A stretch of DNA of 50,525 bases from DAOTEJ01 sp035454085 (lineage in GTDB: Bacteria; Pseudomonadota; Gammaproteobacteria; Burkholderiales; Burkholderiaceae_F): contig DAOTEJ010000010.1 in NCBI GenBank assembly GCA_035454085.1, positions 1-50,525 of the forward strand. The letters are read 5' to 3'. The notes under the pieces are model-generated. The model was given only the letters and a program-made list of their open reading frames with translations. It did no database searches and had not been told where the DNA came from. Positions 27,155 to 35,956 of the stretch are shown here, piece after piece. A program made the position numbers and the translations under genes. The stretch's first letter is position 1; each line of letters opens with the position of its first letter.

Positions 27155-28284
27155 TCAGTCGGCGTAGACGCCAGCTTTCTTGATCACCGGACCCCACTTG
27201 GCGATCTCGGCATTCAGGTGCGTGCCCAGCGCCGCAGGCGTGGCCATCTCGACCGGGTAGACCGTGGCGCCGAGGTCGGCCATGCGCTTGCGGAAGTCCG
27301 GATCCTTGACCGCGGCCTGCAGGGCGGCCACGAGCTTTTCGACCACGGGCTTGGGCGTGCCCTTGGGGGCGTAGATGCCGTGCCAGACGCCGACCTCGAA
27401 AGTCTTGAGCCCGGCTTCCTGCAGGGTGGGCAGGCTGGGCAGGGTGGCCACCCGCTGCTTGCTGGTCACCGCATAGGCCTTCACCGAGCCGGCCTGGATC
27501 TGGCCGGTGGTGTTGGTGGTCTGGTCGCACAGGAAGTCGACCTGCTTGCCCAGCAGCGCGTTCATCGCGTCGGCCGTGCCCTTGAAGGGCACGGTGGTGA
27601 AGTCCGTGTCGATGGTGGTCATGAACAGCATGCCGCACAGGTGCGAGGCCGAGCCCACGCCGGCGTTGGCGAGGTTGATCTTCGCCTTGTTGGCCTTGAG
27701 GTAGGAGAGGAACTCGTTGAAGTCCTTGGCCGGGAAGTCGGGGCGCGCGATGACGGTCATGGGCGTGTCGACCACGAGGCCGATCATCTCGAAGTCGGTC
27801 GCCGGGTTGTACGACAGCTTGCGGTAGAGCGAAGGCGCGGTCGACATGCCGATGTGGTGCAGCAGCACCGTGTAGCCGTCGGGCGAGGCGTTCTTGACCT
27901 TGGCCGCGCCGACCGTGCCGCCGGCGCCGCCCACGTTTTCAACGACCACAGACTGGCCCAGACTCTTGCCCATGGCCTGCGCGAGCGCGCGCCCCACGGC
28001 GTCGGTCGGGCCGCCCGCGGTAAAGGGCACGACCATGGTGACCGGCTTGGTGGGAAAGGTCTGGGCAGAAGCGGCAGTGGCGCCAAGCGCCAACNNNNNN
28101 NNNNNNNNNNNNNNNNNNNNNNNNNNNNNNNNNNNNNNNNNNNNNNNNNNNNNNNNNNNNNNNNNNNNNNNNNNNNNNNNNNNNNNNNNNNNNNGACCGG
28201 CTTGGTGGGAAAGGTCTGGGCAGAAGCGGCAGTGGCGCCAAGCGCCAACACGCAGGCCGCCAGGGCGCGCAATGCGATCTTCAT
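27155..28284 (-). CDS. Bug/TctC-family tripartite tricarboxylate-type solute-binding protein (split by an artificial gap)
   Basis: A periplasmic binding protein of the Bug family, abundant in Burkholderiales. The signal peptide KIALRALAACVLALGATAASA is followed by FPTKPVTMVVPF, AGGPTDAVGRALA, GGAGGTVGAAKV, SPDGYTVLLHH and LPTLQEAG. ATG 28284 follows AAGGAG. The coordinates include 100 N and a duplicated 55-bp stretch; removing these 155 bases from 1130 leaves 975 nt, an unbroken 324-residue protein of the normal family length. No TctA or TctB membrane genes are adjacent, as is common for Bug proteins. Ligand unknown. Confidence 0.92.
28040..28094. repeat. 55-bp sequence duplicated across the scaffold gap (copy 1)
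   Basis: These 55 bases, ending at the first N, are identical to 28195-28249 just after the N run. The simplest reading is overlapping contig ends that were not merged. Confidence 0.95.
28095..28194. other. Spurious scaffold gap (100 N)
   Basis: 100 N inserted between two contig ends that overlap by 55 identical bases. Collapsing N plus one copy restores the reading frame of the binding-protein gene, so the real gap length is negative. Confidence 0.93.
28195..28249. repeat. 55-bp sequence duplicated across the scaffold gap (copy 2)
   Basis: Identical to 28040-28094. It encodes the end of the signal peptide and the first mature residues of the Bug protein on the minus strand. Confidence 0.95.
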
Positions 28285-28401
28285 TCGGGTCTCCTTGAGT
28301 ATGTGGGAACGGACTCTTCGGCCCGCTCGCCGCGATTCTAGCCACCAGACTCTCTGCGCGGGCAAGCGCCGGTCGGGGTTGCCAACCACCACGCCGTGTC
28401 A

Positions 28402-28438
28402 GTAAGCCAGCGGTAAGAACTCGTAAGATGAGGGTAAG
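28402..28438 (+). promoter_or_regulatory. Four helically phased GTAAG repeats upstream of the symporter operon
   Basis: GTAAG occurs at 28402, 28413, 28423 and 28434, spacings of 11, 10 and 11 bp, one per DNA turn. The array lies 134-170 bp before the DUF485 gene and 118-154 bp upstream of the Bug gene on the other strand. Such iterated direct repeats usually bind response regulators or other activators side by side. The target regulator is not encoded in the window. Confidence 0.55.
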
Positions 28439-28571
28439 TACCGACGCCTACCCTTGGCCTGCCCGCACGTCGGACCCGCAACTGCACCGCCAGCGGCGCC
28501 TGCCCACGATGCGGACCCGGGCGCCACGGCACCCGCCAACGACACAACAACACCTCGAGGGAGGAATCGCA

Positions 28572-28910
28572 ATGGCCACCGCCGCCTCGATCGACTGGAG
28601 CGCGATCGTTTCCGATCCGCGCTTTCAGGAACTGCACCGCAAGAAGTCGAGCTTTCTTTGGGGGCTGATGATCTTCTCGGTCATCTACTACTTCCTGCTC
28701 CCGCTGGGGGCGGCCTACTTCCCCCAACTGTTCGCCATCAAGGTCTGGGGGCCGGTCAACGTCGGCATTGTCTTCGCCTTGTCGGAGTTCTTGGTGGCCT
28801 GGGGCATCGCCTTCTACTACTCGCGCCGCGCCAACCTCGAGTTCGACGCCCTGTCGCGCTCGGTCGTGGCCGACATGGAAAAGAAGTTCGCACAGAAAGC
28901 GAAGGCCTGA
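28572..28910 (+). CDS. DUF485 membrane protein, symporter accessory (YjcH-like)
   Basis: A 112-residue inner-membrane protein with two transmembrane helices (about residues 30-50 and 63-85). It contains the DUF485 elements DPRFQELHRKKSSF and VGIVFALSEFLVAWGIAFYYSRRAN. ATG 28572 is preceded by GAGGGAGG. Its stop is 1 bp before actP. YjcH/DUF485 proteins are nearly always encoded with ActP-type Na+/monocarboxylate symporters and are assumed to assist them. Confidence 0.9.
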   Translation: MATAASIDWSAIVSDPRFQELHRKKSSFLWGLMIFSVIYYFLLPLGAAYFPQLFAIKVWGPVNVGIVFALSEFLVAWGIAFYYSRRANLEFDALSRSVVADMEKKFAQKAKA

Positions 28911-28911
28911 C

Positions 28912-30822
28912 ATGACTCCCATTACCCGCAAGCTCGCCTTCTGGGGCTTCCTCGGCGCCCTGCCGCTGGTGGCCATGCCCGCCCTCGCGCAGAGCGCGGT
29001 CGCCCCGCAGTACCAGTGGCTCGCCTTCGCCGTGTTCGCGGCGATCATCGGCCTGACCATGTACGTCACCTACCTGGCGGCCAAGCGCGTCAAGTCGGCC
29101 TCCGACTTCTACACCGCCGGTGGCGGCGTCTCGGGCCTGCAAAACGGCTGGGCGATCGCCGGCGACTACCTTTCGGCGGCCTCCTTCCTGGGCATTGCCG
29201 GCCTGATCAGCCAGTACGGCTACGACGGCTTCATGTACTCGGTGGGCTGGCTCGTGGCCTACATCACCGTGCTGCTGCTCATCGCCGAGCCCTGCCGCAA
29301 CATCGGCAAGTACACCCTGGCCGACATCCTCGCCTACCGCAACGACCCCAAGAAGACGCGCATCGTGGGCGCGATCTCGGTGATCACGGTCTCCACCTTC
29401 TACCTCACCGCGCAGATGGTCGGCGGCGGCGTGCTGGTCAAGACCCTGGTGGGCATCGACTACGAGATCTCGGTGATCGCGGTGGGCGTGCTGATGCTCG
29501 CCTACGTGCTCTTCGGCGGCATGGTCGCCACCACCTGGGTGCAGATCATCAAGGCGGTGCTGCTGGTGATCGCCTCGATCGTGCTGGTCGTGCTGGTGTG
29601 GGCGCCTTACGGCTTCTCGCTGCCCGGCTTCCTGGCCGACGTGGTGGCCGACCCCAAGGTGCAGGCTCGCGTGGCCGGCCTGCTGGGCGACGCTTCCAAG
29701 AACATGACGCCCGCCGAACTGGGCCAGCGCTTCCTCGAACCCGGCCTGTACTTCAAGGCGCCGATCGACCAGATCTCGCTGGGCATGGCGCTGGTGTTCG
29801 GCACCGCCGGCCTGCCCCACATCCTGATGCGCTTCTTCACCGTGCCCACCGCGCAGGACGCGCGCAAGTCGGTGATCTGGGCGATGGCCATCATCGGCGG
29901 CTTCTACGTGCTCACGCTCTTCCTGGGCTTCGGCGCGGCCAAGCTGGTCGGTCCGGCCAACATCGCCGCGGTCGACGCGGGCGGCAACATGGCCGCTCCC
30001 CTGCTGGCGCAGCACCTGGGGGGTGGCGCCGACTCGATGCTGGGCAACTTCATGCTCGCCTTCGTCGCGGCCGTGGCCTTCGCCACCATCGTGGCGGTGG
30101 TCGCGGGTCTGGTTCTGGCGGCGGCCTCGGCCATCGCCCACGACCTGTACGTGGGCGTGGTGCGCGCCGGCAAGCCGGTGACGCCGCAGCAGCAGGTGCG
30201 TGCCGCGCGCATCGCCACCGTGTTCGTGGGCGCACTGGCCATCGTGATCGGCATTGCGGCCAAGGGGCAGAACGTCGCCCACCTGGTGGCACTGGCCTTC
30301 GCGGTGGCGGCCTCGGCCAACTTCCCGACGGTCTTCATGACCCTGTACTGGAAGAAGTGCAACACGGGCGGCATCGTCACCGGCATGGTGATCGGCACGC
30401 TCGTGGCCGTGGGCCTGGTGATGGTCTCGCCGAACATGACCTATCCCAAGGCGGTGCGCGCCGCCGCCGAGAAGGTCCTGGCTGCCGATACCGCCAAGCG
30501 CGAGGCGGCCAACGCCGCGGTCGCCTCGGGCGACGCCGCCAAGGTCGCCGCGGGTCAGAAGTCGCTCGCCGCGCTCGACAAGGCAGCCGCCAAGGCCCGC
30601 GCCGACATCGACAAGGTCAAGGGCCAGGAGACCTCGATCATGGGTCTGGAAAAGCCGCTGTTCGACCTGCGCAACCCGGGGCTGATCTCCATCCCGCTGG
30701 GCTTCCTGGCGGTGATCCTGGGCTCGCTGTTCTACCGCGACCGCCGCTCCGAAGAGATGTGGGACGAGCTCTACGCCCGCTCCAACACCGGCCTGCTGGC
30801 GGCCAAGGCCTCCGCGCACTGA
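28912..30822 (+). CDS. actP: Cation/acetate symporter, SSS family
   Basis: A 636-residue sodium:solute symporter with an N-terminal signal-like segment, about 13 membrane helices and the SSS stretches SASDFYTAGGGVSGLQNGWAIAGDYLSAAS and GTAGLPHILMRFFTVP. Members import acetate and related short acids. It is longer than the roughly 550-residue enterobacterial ActP: residues about 517-575 are an Ala/Lys-rich helical insert (from AAAEKVLAADTAKREA to KVKGQETS) before the last membrane helix. Two hairpins follow, the second a likely terminator. ATG 28912. Confidence 0.9.
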   Translation: MTPITRKLAFWGFLGALPLVAMPALAQSAVAPQYQWLAFAVFAAIIGLTMYVTYLAAKRVKSASDFYTAGGGVSGLQNGWAIAGDYLSAASFLGIAGLISQYGYDGFMYSVGWLVAYITVLLLIAEPCRNIGKYTLADILAYRNDPKKTRIVGAISVITVSTFYLTAQMVGGGVLVKTLVGIDYEISVIAVGVLMLAYVLFGGMVATTWVQIIKAVLLVIASIVLVVLVWAPYGFSLPGFLADVVADPKVQARVAGLLGDASKNMTPAELGQRFLEPGLYFKAPIDQISLGMALVFGTAGLPHILMRFFTVPTAQDARKSVIWAMAIIGGFYVLTLFLGFGAAKLVGPANIAAVDAGGNMAAPLLAQHLGGGADSMLGNFMLAFVAAVAFATIVAVVAGLVLAAASAIAHDLYVGVVRAGKPVTPQQQVRAARIATVFVGALAIVIGIAAKGQNVAHLVALAFAVAASANFPTVFMTLYWKKCNTGGIVTGMVIGTLVAVGLVMVSPNMTYPKAVRAAAEKVLAADTAKREAANAAVASGDAAKVAAGQKSLAALDKAAAKARADIDKVKGQETSIMGLEKPLFDLRNPGLISIPLGFLAVILGSLFYRDRRSEEMWDELYARSNTGLLAAKASAH

Positions 30823-30827
30823 AGCAC

Positions 30828-30854
30828 GCTCGCGGATTGCCAAGATCCGCGAGC
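30828..30854 (+). terminator. Hairpin after actP
   Basis: GCTCGCGGAT-N7-ATCCGCGAGC, a 10-bp perfect stem 5 bp past the actP stop. No T tract follows, so partial termination or mRNA 3' protection is likelier than full termination. Confidence 0.5.
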
Positions 30855-30873
30855 GGTCGTCGAACCGGATGGG

Positions 30874-30906
30874 AGGCCCGGCGCCGTGCGCCGGGCCTTG
30901 TCTTTT
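30874..30906 (+). terminator. Intrinsic terminator after actP
   Basis: AGGCCCGGCGC-CGT-GCGCCGGGCCT is an 11-bp stem followed by TGTCTTTT. It suggests that the DUF294 gene downstream also has its own promoter, although the gene order is conserved in related groups. Confidence 0.75.
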
Positions 30907-31055
30907 CGGGCGGACCCGTGACGTCGGGGAAGTTGTGCGCCCGCCGATCACAGGCCTGCTCTTGAGCGACGAGCCCCTCGCCGCGATCGTTTGACCACGC
31001 GCAAGACCGCAGCGGCGCGTGCAGTTGCAATCGAGTTCCGAACCCCGAGGCGGGC

Positions 31056-32945
31056 ATGGCCACACCCCAGCTCATCATCGACTCCACCGCCACCTTCCTG
31101 CGCGCGCACGAGCCCTTCTCGCGCATGGTCACGCGCGACCTGGCCTTCGTCGCCGAGCGCGTGCGCCTCGCCTACTTTCCGGTGGGCGCGGCCATCATCG
31201 ACCCCACCGCGGGCAAGGCCACCGCGCTGCACATCGTCCAGCGCGGACACGTCCGCAGCAGCAATCCTGCCCAGCCGGGCGAGGACCTCGTGTTCGGCCC
31301 CGGCGAGTGCTTCCCGGTCGGTTCGCTGTCGGCCAACTCGGTCAACACGCGCTACTTCGAGGCCGCGGAGGACAGCTTCTGCCTGCTGCTCGACAAGGAG
31401 GACTTCGAGTCGCTGCGCACCGCGAGCCCGCCGTTCGCAGAGTTCTGCACCCAGGCGCTGGCCTCGATCGTCCAGGCCTCGCTGGCCCAGCTGCGGGTCC
31501 AGTTCAGCCAGCGCGCAGCCGAGCAGCAGAGCCTGCTGCAGCCGCTCAAGGCCCTGCTGCGCCGCGTGCCCGTGTACTGCGAGGAACACCTGCCGCTGGC
31601 CGAGGCGCTCGCCACCATGAGCCGGGCGGGCGTGGGCACGATCGCGGTGGTCGACACCGAGTCGCGGCCAGTGGGCATCTTCACGCTCACCGACCTGATG
31701 GAGCGGGTGGTGCTGCCGGGCGTAGCACTGACCGAATCCATCGGCTCGGTCATGACGCCGGCGCCCGGGGTGCTCGACGAGCTCGCCACCGCGCAGGAGG
31801 CGATGGCGCTGATGGCCACGCGGGGCTACCACCAGCTCCTGGTGACGCGCGAAGAGAAGCTCGCGGGCGTGGTCTCGGAGCGCGACCTGTTCTCGCTGCA
31901 GCGCGTGTCGATGCGCAACGTGATCGCGCAGATCCGCCAGGCGCAGGACCTCGAGTCGCTCAAGCGCGCGGCGCGCGACATCGCGATGCTCACCGACAAC
32001 CTGATCGCCCAGGGCGCGGGCGCCGAGGCACTGACCCACACCATCGCGGCCCTCAACGACGCCCTCACGCTGCGCGTGTTCGACCTCGTCCGCGCCGAGC
32101 ATCCGCTCGACGGCATCGACTGGTGCTGGCTGTCGCTGGGCTCCGAAGGGCGACGCGAACAGACCATCGCCACCGACCAGGACAACGCCCTCGTCTTCAC
32201 CGCCGACGAAGACGAGATCGCGCACACCCGCGCCGTGCTGCTCAACTTTGCCCGCGCGGTGAACACCGCGCTGGCCGCCCTGGGCTTCCCGCTGTGCCCG
32301 GGCGAGATCATGGCCGGCAACCGCCAGTGGTGCCTCGAGAGCGACGAGTGGCGCGCACAGTTCGCGCAGTGGATGCGCGAGCCCACCCCCGGCGCGCTGC
32401 TCAACGCCAACATCTTCTTCGACTTCCGCCCGATCGCGGGCAACTTCTTCCTCGCGGAAAAGCTGCGCGCCTGGCTGCTGTCGATCGCGCCGGAGGCGCG
32501 TCTGTTCCTGCGCCTGATGACGGCCAACGCCGAGCAGACCGAGCCGCCGCTGGGCGTGATCCGCTCCTTCCGCACCGACGAGGGCGAGCACGCGGGAACC
32601 TTGGACCTCAAGGCCCAGGGCACGCGGATCTTCGTCGACGCCTCACGCACGCTCGCGCTGGGCCTGGGCATCGCCGAGACCAACACCGCCCAGCGCCTGC
32701 GCCAGAGCGGGCGGCGCCTGGGCGTCGAGGAGCGCCACATCGCCGCGACCGTCGACGCATTTCACTTCCTGCAGATGCTGCGGCTACGCGCGCAGCGCGG
32801 CGACCTGGCCGAGCCCGGCGAGGCCGCGGCGGGCAACCGCATCGATCCCTACCGGCTCAACGATGTCGACCAGCGCATGCTCAAGGAGGCCTTCCGGCAG
32901 GCGCGCCAGCTGCAGCGTCGGCTGCAACTGACCTACGGGCAGTAA
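31056..32945 (+). CDS. cNMP-binding/CBS/DUF294 nucleotidyltransferase-like signalling protein
   Basis: A 629-residue cytoplasmic multidomain protein. Residues about 15-130 form a cyclic-nucleotide-binding-like beta barrel, about 165-290 a CBS pair (TMSRAGVGTIAVVD, MATRGYHQLLVTRE), about 320-460 a DUF294 putative nucleotidyltransferase with GSEGRREQTIATDQDNAL, and the rest DUF294_C. The GSxGR...DxD layout resembles GlnD-type nucleotidyltransferases. Proteins of this type are often encoded beside SSS symporters and a DnaQ-like exonuclease, as here, and probably regulate them. ATG 31056. Confidence 0.88.
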   Translation: MATPQLIIDSTATFLRAHEPFSRMVTRDLAFVAERVRLAYFPVGAAIIDPTAGKATALHIVQRGHVRSSNPAQPGEDLVFGPGECFPVGSLSANSVNTRYFEAAEDSFCLLLDKEDFESLRTASPPFAEFCTQALASIVQASLAQLRVQFSQRAAEQQSLLQPLKALLRRVPVYCEEHLPLAEALATMSRAGVGTIAVVDTESRPVGIFTLTDLMERVVLPGVALTESIGSVMTPAPGVLDELATAQEAMALMATRGYHQLLVTREEKLAGVVSERDLFSLQRVSMRNVIAQIRQAQDLESLKRAARDIAMLTDNLIAQGAGAEALTHTIAALNDALTLRVFDLVRAEHPLDGIDWCWLSLGSEGRREQTIATDQDNALVFTADEDEIAHTRAVLLNFARAVNTALAALGFPLCPGEIMAGNRQWCLESDEWRAQFAQWMREPTPGALLNANIFFDFRPIAGNFFLAEKLRAWLLSIAPEARLFLRLMTANAEQTEPPLGVIRSFRTDEGEHAGTLDLKAQGTRIFVDASRTLALGLGIAETNTAQRLRQSGRRLGVEERHIAATVDAFHFLQMLRLRAQRGDLAEPGEAAAGNRIDPYRLNDVDQRMLKEAFRQARQLQRRLQLTYGQ

Positions 32946-32950
32946 GGTCG

Positions 32951-33682
32951 ATGAAGCTGCCCTTCGGCGCCGCGATCAACGCCTGGAAGGTGCGCAACGC
33001 CCTGCCCTACGAGCAGCAGGTGCGGCTCGACAAGCTGCGCATCAGGCTCGACTTCCAGGCCGCCCAGCCGCACTGGCAGCGGCGCACGGCGCTGTCGATC
33101 GCTCGCTTCGTCGCCTTCGACTGCGAGACCACCGGACCCGACATGCATCGCGACCGGCTCATCTCGCTGGGCGCGGTGGCGGTGCGTGGCCGCGCGGTGC
33201 GGCACGACGACGCCTTCGAGGCGGTGGTGCGCCAGGCGCAGTCCTCGAGCCACGACAACATCCTCATCCACCGCATCGGCGGCCAGGAGCAGCTCGCCGG
33301 CCGCCCGCTGACGCTCACGCTCATGGACTGGCTGGAGTGGTGCGCGGACTCGGTGCTGATCGCCTTCCGCGCCGAATTCGACGAGACGGTGCTCACCCGC
33401 GAGGTCAACACCACGCTCGGTATGCCGCAACAGGCGATCATCCTCGATCTGGCGGCCCTGCTGCCGGCGCTCTTTCCGGGCATGCAAAACGACAGCCTCG
33501 ATGACTGGGTGGCGCACTTCGGGCTGCCCCCGATCGGGCGTCATCAGGCGATCGCCGACGCCTACGCCAATGCCCAGCTCATGCTGCTGGTGCTCGAGCA
33601 GGCCGAGCGCAACGGCCTGCGCGACGTGGGCGAACTCGTCGACATGGAGCGCGCCCAGCGCTGGCTGGGCAAGCGCCACTGA
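32951..33682 (+). CDS. DnaQ-like 3'-5' exonuclease (DEDDh)
   Basis: A 243-residue exonuclease-fold protein. Exo I is FVAFDCETTGPD, Exo II lies in LIAFRAEFDETVL, and Exo III is RHQAIADAYANAQ, giving a complete D-E-D-D-h set. About 45 residues of basic N-terminal extension precede the domain. It starts 5 bp after the DUF294 gene and is cotranscribed with it. It is too diverged from DnaQ epsilon to be the replicative proofreader; its role beside a nutrient symporter is unexplained. Confidence 0.87.
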   Translation: MKLPFGAAINAWKVRNALPYEQQVRLDKLRIRLDFQAAQPHWQRRTALSIARFVAFDCETTGPDMHRDRLISLGAVAVRGRAVRHDDAFEAVVRQAQSSSHDNILIHRIGGQEQLAGRPLTLTLMDWLEWCADSVLIAFRAEFDETVLTREVNTTLGMPQQAIILDLAALLPALFPGMQNDSLDDWVAHFGLPPIGRHQAIADAYANAQLMLLVLEQAERNGLRDVGELVDMERAQRWLGKRH

Positions 33683-33683
33683 G

Positions 33684-33719
33684 CCGCCGCGGCGCGGGGA
33701 GCCACCTGCGCCGGGGCGG
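33684..33719. terminator. GC-rich stem-loop between convergent genes
   Basis: CCGCCGCGGCGC and GCGCCGGGGCGG pair over 12 bp with one mismatch and a 12-base loop. It lies between the exonuclease and dipeptidase stops. No T tract on either side. Confidence 0.35.
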
Positions 33720-33725
33720 CGCGCC

Positions 33726-34445
33726 TCAGGCCTCGTCCATCAGGAATTGCACCTCACCGCCCGGTTCGATCTCGATGGGATCGCACCCGTGCCGGAACAC
33801 CCGGCACGGACCTCCGTCACCGAGCAGGGTGAGCCGTCCATCCAGCAGCCGCAGCCCGGTGCACTCGCGCAGGCCGGCCACCCACACGCGCGGATGCAGC
33901 ACGCCGAACTCGTTGATGCGCTCCTCGCGCGTCTCGCCCTTGAAGCCAGGGGGATTGCCGTGCAGATAGTGCGGATTGATCTGGAAGGGAACCAGCGCCA
34001 GAGCGTCGAAGCCGCCCGGATCGCAGATCGGCATGTCGTTGGTGGTCATCAGGCTGGGACAGGCCAGGTTCGCACCCGCGCTCCAGCCCGCGTAGGGCAT
34101 GCCGCCCAGCGCGCGCGCGCGGATGACGCGCAGCAGCCCGCGGGCACGCAGGTCGCGCAGCAGCTTCCAGGTGCTGCCTCCGCCCACGACCACCGCCTGC
34201 GCCGCGAGCACGGCCGCCACCGGGTCGGGCGCGGCATCCACGCTGTCGCACTCGATGCCCAGTTGCGCGAACGGGGGCGCGACCTTGGCCAGATACTCCT
34301 CGGGGCTCGAGGTGACCCCGGCGTAGGGCACGAAGAGGATGCGCCGCACGCCCGCGGGAACGAAGAACTCGCGCAGGTGCGGCAGGGCCCACTCGAGGTA
34401 GCCCGAGCCCTCCCGCTTGGAGTTGGACAGCAGCAGCAAGCGCAC
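33726..34445 (-). CDS. pepE: Dipeptidase E (peptidase S51, Asp-X specific)
   Basis: A 239-residue cytoplasmic serine peptidase releasing Asp from Asp-X dipeptides. The nucleophile elbow is PYAGWSAGANLACP with the catalytic Ser; the N-terminus MRLLLLSNSK and FGVLHP/INPHYLHGNPPG are family blocks. The start is GTG 34445, with AAGGAG 7 bp upstream. It lies 34 bp downstream of the C4-dicarboxylate transporter gene, a sensible pairing around aspartate and its catabolites. Confidence 0.93.
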   Translation of the reverse strand: MRLLLLSNSKREGSGYLEWALPHLREFFVPAGVRRILFVPYAGVTSSPEEYLAKVAPPFAQLGIECDSVDAAPDPVAAVLAAQAVVVGGGSTWKLLRDLRARGLLRVIRARALGGMPYAGWSAGANLACPSLMTTNDMPICDPGGFDALALVPFQINPHYLHGNPPGFKGETREERINEFGVLHPRVWVAGLRECTGLRLLDGRLTLLGDGGPCRVFRHGCDPIEIEPGGEVQFLMDEA

Positions 34446-34479
34446 GACTTTCTCCTTGTGTTTCGCTACGGAGCGGAAC

Positions 34480-35796
34480 TCAGATCAGGAATCCCAGGAT
34501 GACCACCGCCACCACCGCACCCGCCAGCATGGGCACGGCGTTGCGCTTGGCCACGTCGAAGACGCTCACGCCGGCGTAGCCCGCGGCAATCGCACACGCG
34601 GCCGCCACCGGCGACATCGATCGTCCCAGCCCGCCGCCGATCCAGGCGATGGAGCCCAGGTCGGTCTGGTCCATGCCGAGGTCCGCCGCGTGCGGCAGGA
34701 CGGCCTCGTTGAAGGCCAGCGCCGCCGCGTCTCCGGAGCCCGAGAGCACGGCAATGCCGAAGGTGCCGAACATGGCCGCGACCGGCGCCGCACCCTGCAC
34801 CTCGGACAGCAGCTTGATCAGGCTGTCGATCGCGCCGATGGCCGACAGTCCGCCCACGAAGACACCCGCGGCGATGATGATGCCCATCACGCTGCCGTAG
34901 CTCTCGCCCATGCCCTCGAAGAACTTCTTGCTCACCTCCGAAGGCTTGAGCCGACCCACCAGCGCGGTGAGCACCGTGCCGATCACCATGGCCTGCAGCA
35001 CGCTCAGCCCCTTGGGCAGCCACGCCGAGGTCAGCCCGAACTGCGGCACCGTGAGCAGCAGCAGCGCGAGCGGCAGGATGGGCATGGCCGCCTTGGCGAG
35101 GTTCACCCGCTGATCCTCGCCGACAGCCAGGGTCGGCGCGATCTCCGGCTTGGCCCCCGCGCGCTCGGGAGTCCAGCCGGCGTCCTCGCGCCGCAGCTTG
35201 GCGATCAGGTAGAGCACCGTCGCCACGGTGAGCGCGGCAGGAACCGAACCCGGCAGATGCCCCACGATGACCTCGATCACCGGCACCCCCGAGATCTTGG
35301 AAATGAGCGCCGCGTGCGGCGAGCCAGGAGAAAAGCTGCCGCCCCAGGTGCCGGCGAACACGGCCGCCGCAGCCATGGCCGGGTGCACGCCGAGCGCGAT
35401 CATGGCCGGAATCAGCACGACGCCGACCGCCGCCGTGACTCCTGCCGCGCTGGTGATCGCGGTCGAGAGCAGCACGGTAGCCAGCATGGACACCGGGATG
35501 ATCAGGCCGCGCAGGCGCAGCAGCGGCCTCACCACCAGGCGCACCAGTTCCTGGTCGCACCCGGCGAGCTTGATCACCGCCGTGAAGCCGATCGCGGGCA
35601 GGATCACGGTGATCAGGCCCGCCTGCGTCATCGCCCGGGCAAAGGCGTCGAACCACGCCGCCGGGTTGAGCGACAGGGCCGCGAGCACCGCTCCGCCAGC
35701 CAGCAGCGCAAGCCGCACTTCCGCACCGCGGATGATGAAGGTGAAGGTGGCCACCACCACCAGCAGCGCCACGACGTCGGCTACAAGGGGCGACAT
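34480..35796 (-). CDS. dcuC: C4-dicarboxylate transporter, DcuC family
   Basis: A 438-residue inner-membrane transporter with about 11-12 helices. Conserved segments include ITSAAGVTAAVGVVLIPAM, FAGTWGGSFSPGSPHAA and GSGDAAALAFNEAVLPHA. ATG 35796 with GGGAG upstream is preferred over an in-frame TTG at 35811. It is followed by pepE and preceded, 160 bp away, by a D-malate/tartrate dehydrogenase gene, suggesting uptake of malate- or tartrate-like acids. DcuC in enterics is anaerobic; the physiological setting here is unknown. Confidence 0.85.
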   Translation of the reverse strand: MSPLVADVVALLVVVATFTFIIRGAEVRLALLAGGAVLAALSLNPAAWFDAFARAMTQAGLITVILPAIGFTAVIKLAGCDQELVRLVVRPLLRLRGLIIPVSMLATVLLSTAITSAAGVTAAVGVVLIPAMIALGVHPAMAAAAVFAGTWGGSFSPGSPHAALISKISGVPVIEVIVGHLPGSVPAALTVATVLYLIAKLRREDAGWTPERAGAKPEIAPTLAVGEDQRVNLAKAAMPILPLALLLLTVPQFGLTSAWLPKGLSVLQAMVIGTVLTALVGRLKPSEVSKKFFEGMGESYGSVMGIIIAAGVFVGGLSAIGAIDSLIKLLSEVQGAAPVAAMFGTFGIAVLSGSGDAAALAFNEAVLPHAADLGMDQTDLGSIAWIGGGLGRSMSPVAAACAIAAGYAGVSVFDVAKRNAVPMLAGAVVAVVILGFLI

Positions 35797-35956
35797 GCGC
35801 TTCTCCCGCAAGGCGCGAGCACGGACGAGCCCGCAGCGTGTTCAATCGGGACGATGCCGCGACCGCGAGCGCTCAGGCTTGCTCCCGATCAGTGTCCGAC
35901 GCGGCAGGCGCGGCGCCTCGCCGCCCGGCAGGGGCCGGCCGCGTGACCGGACGGGG

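Noticed and set aside
27155..28284. Bug gene as a frameshifted pseudogene or with a real duplication
   Set aside because: The apparent duplication is a contig-end overlap; collapsing it restores a full reading frame and a normal signal peptide.
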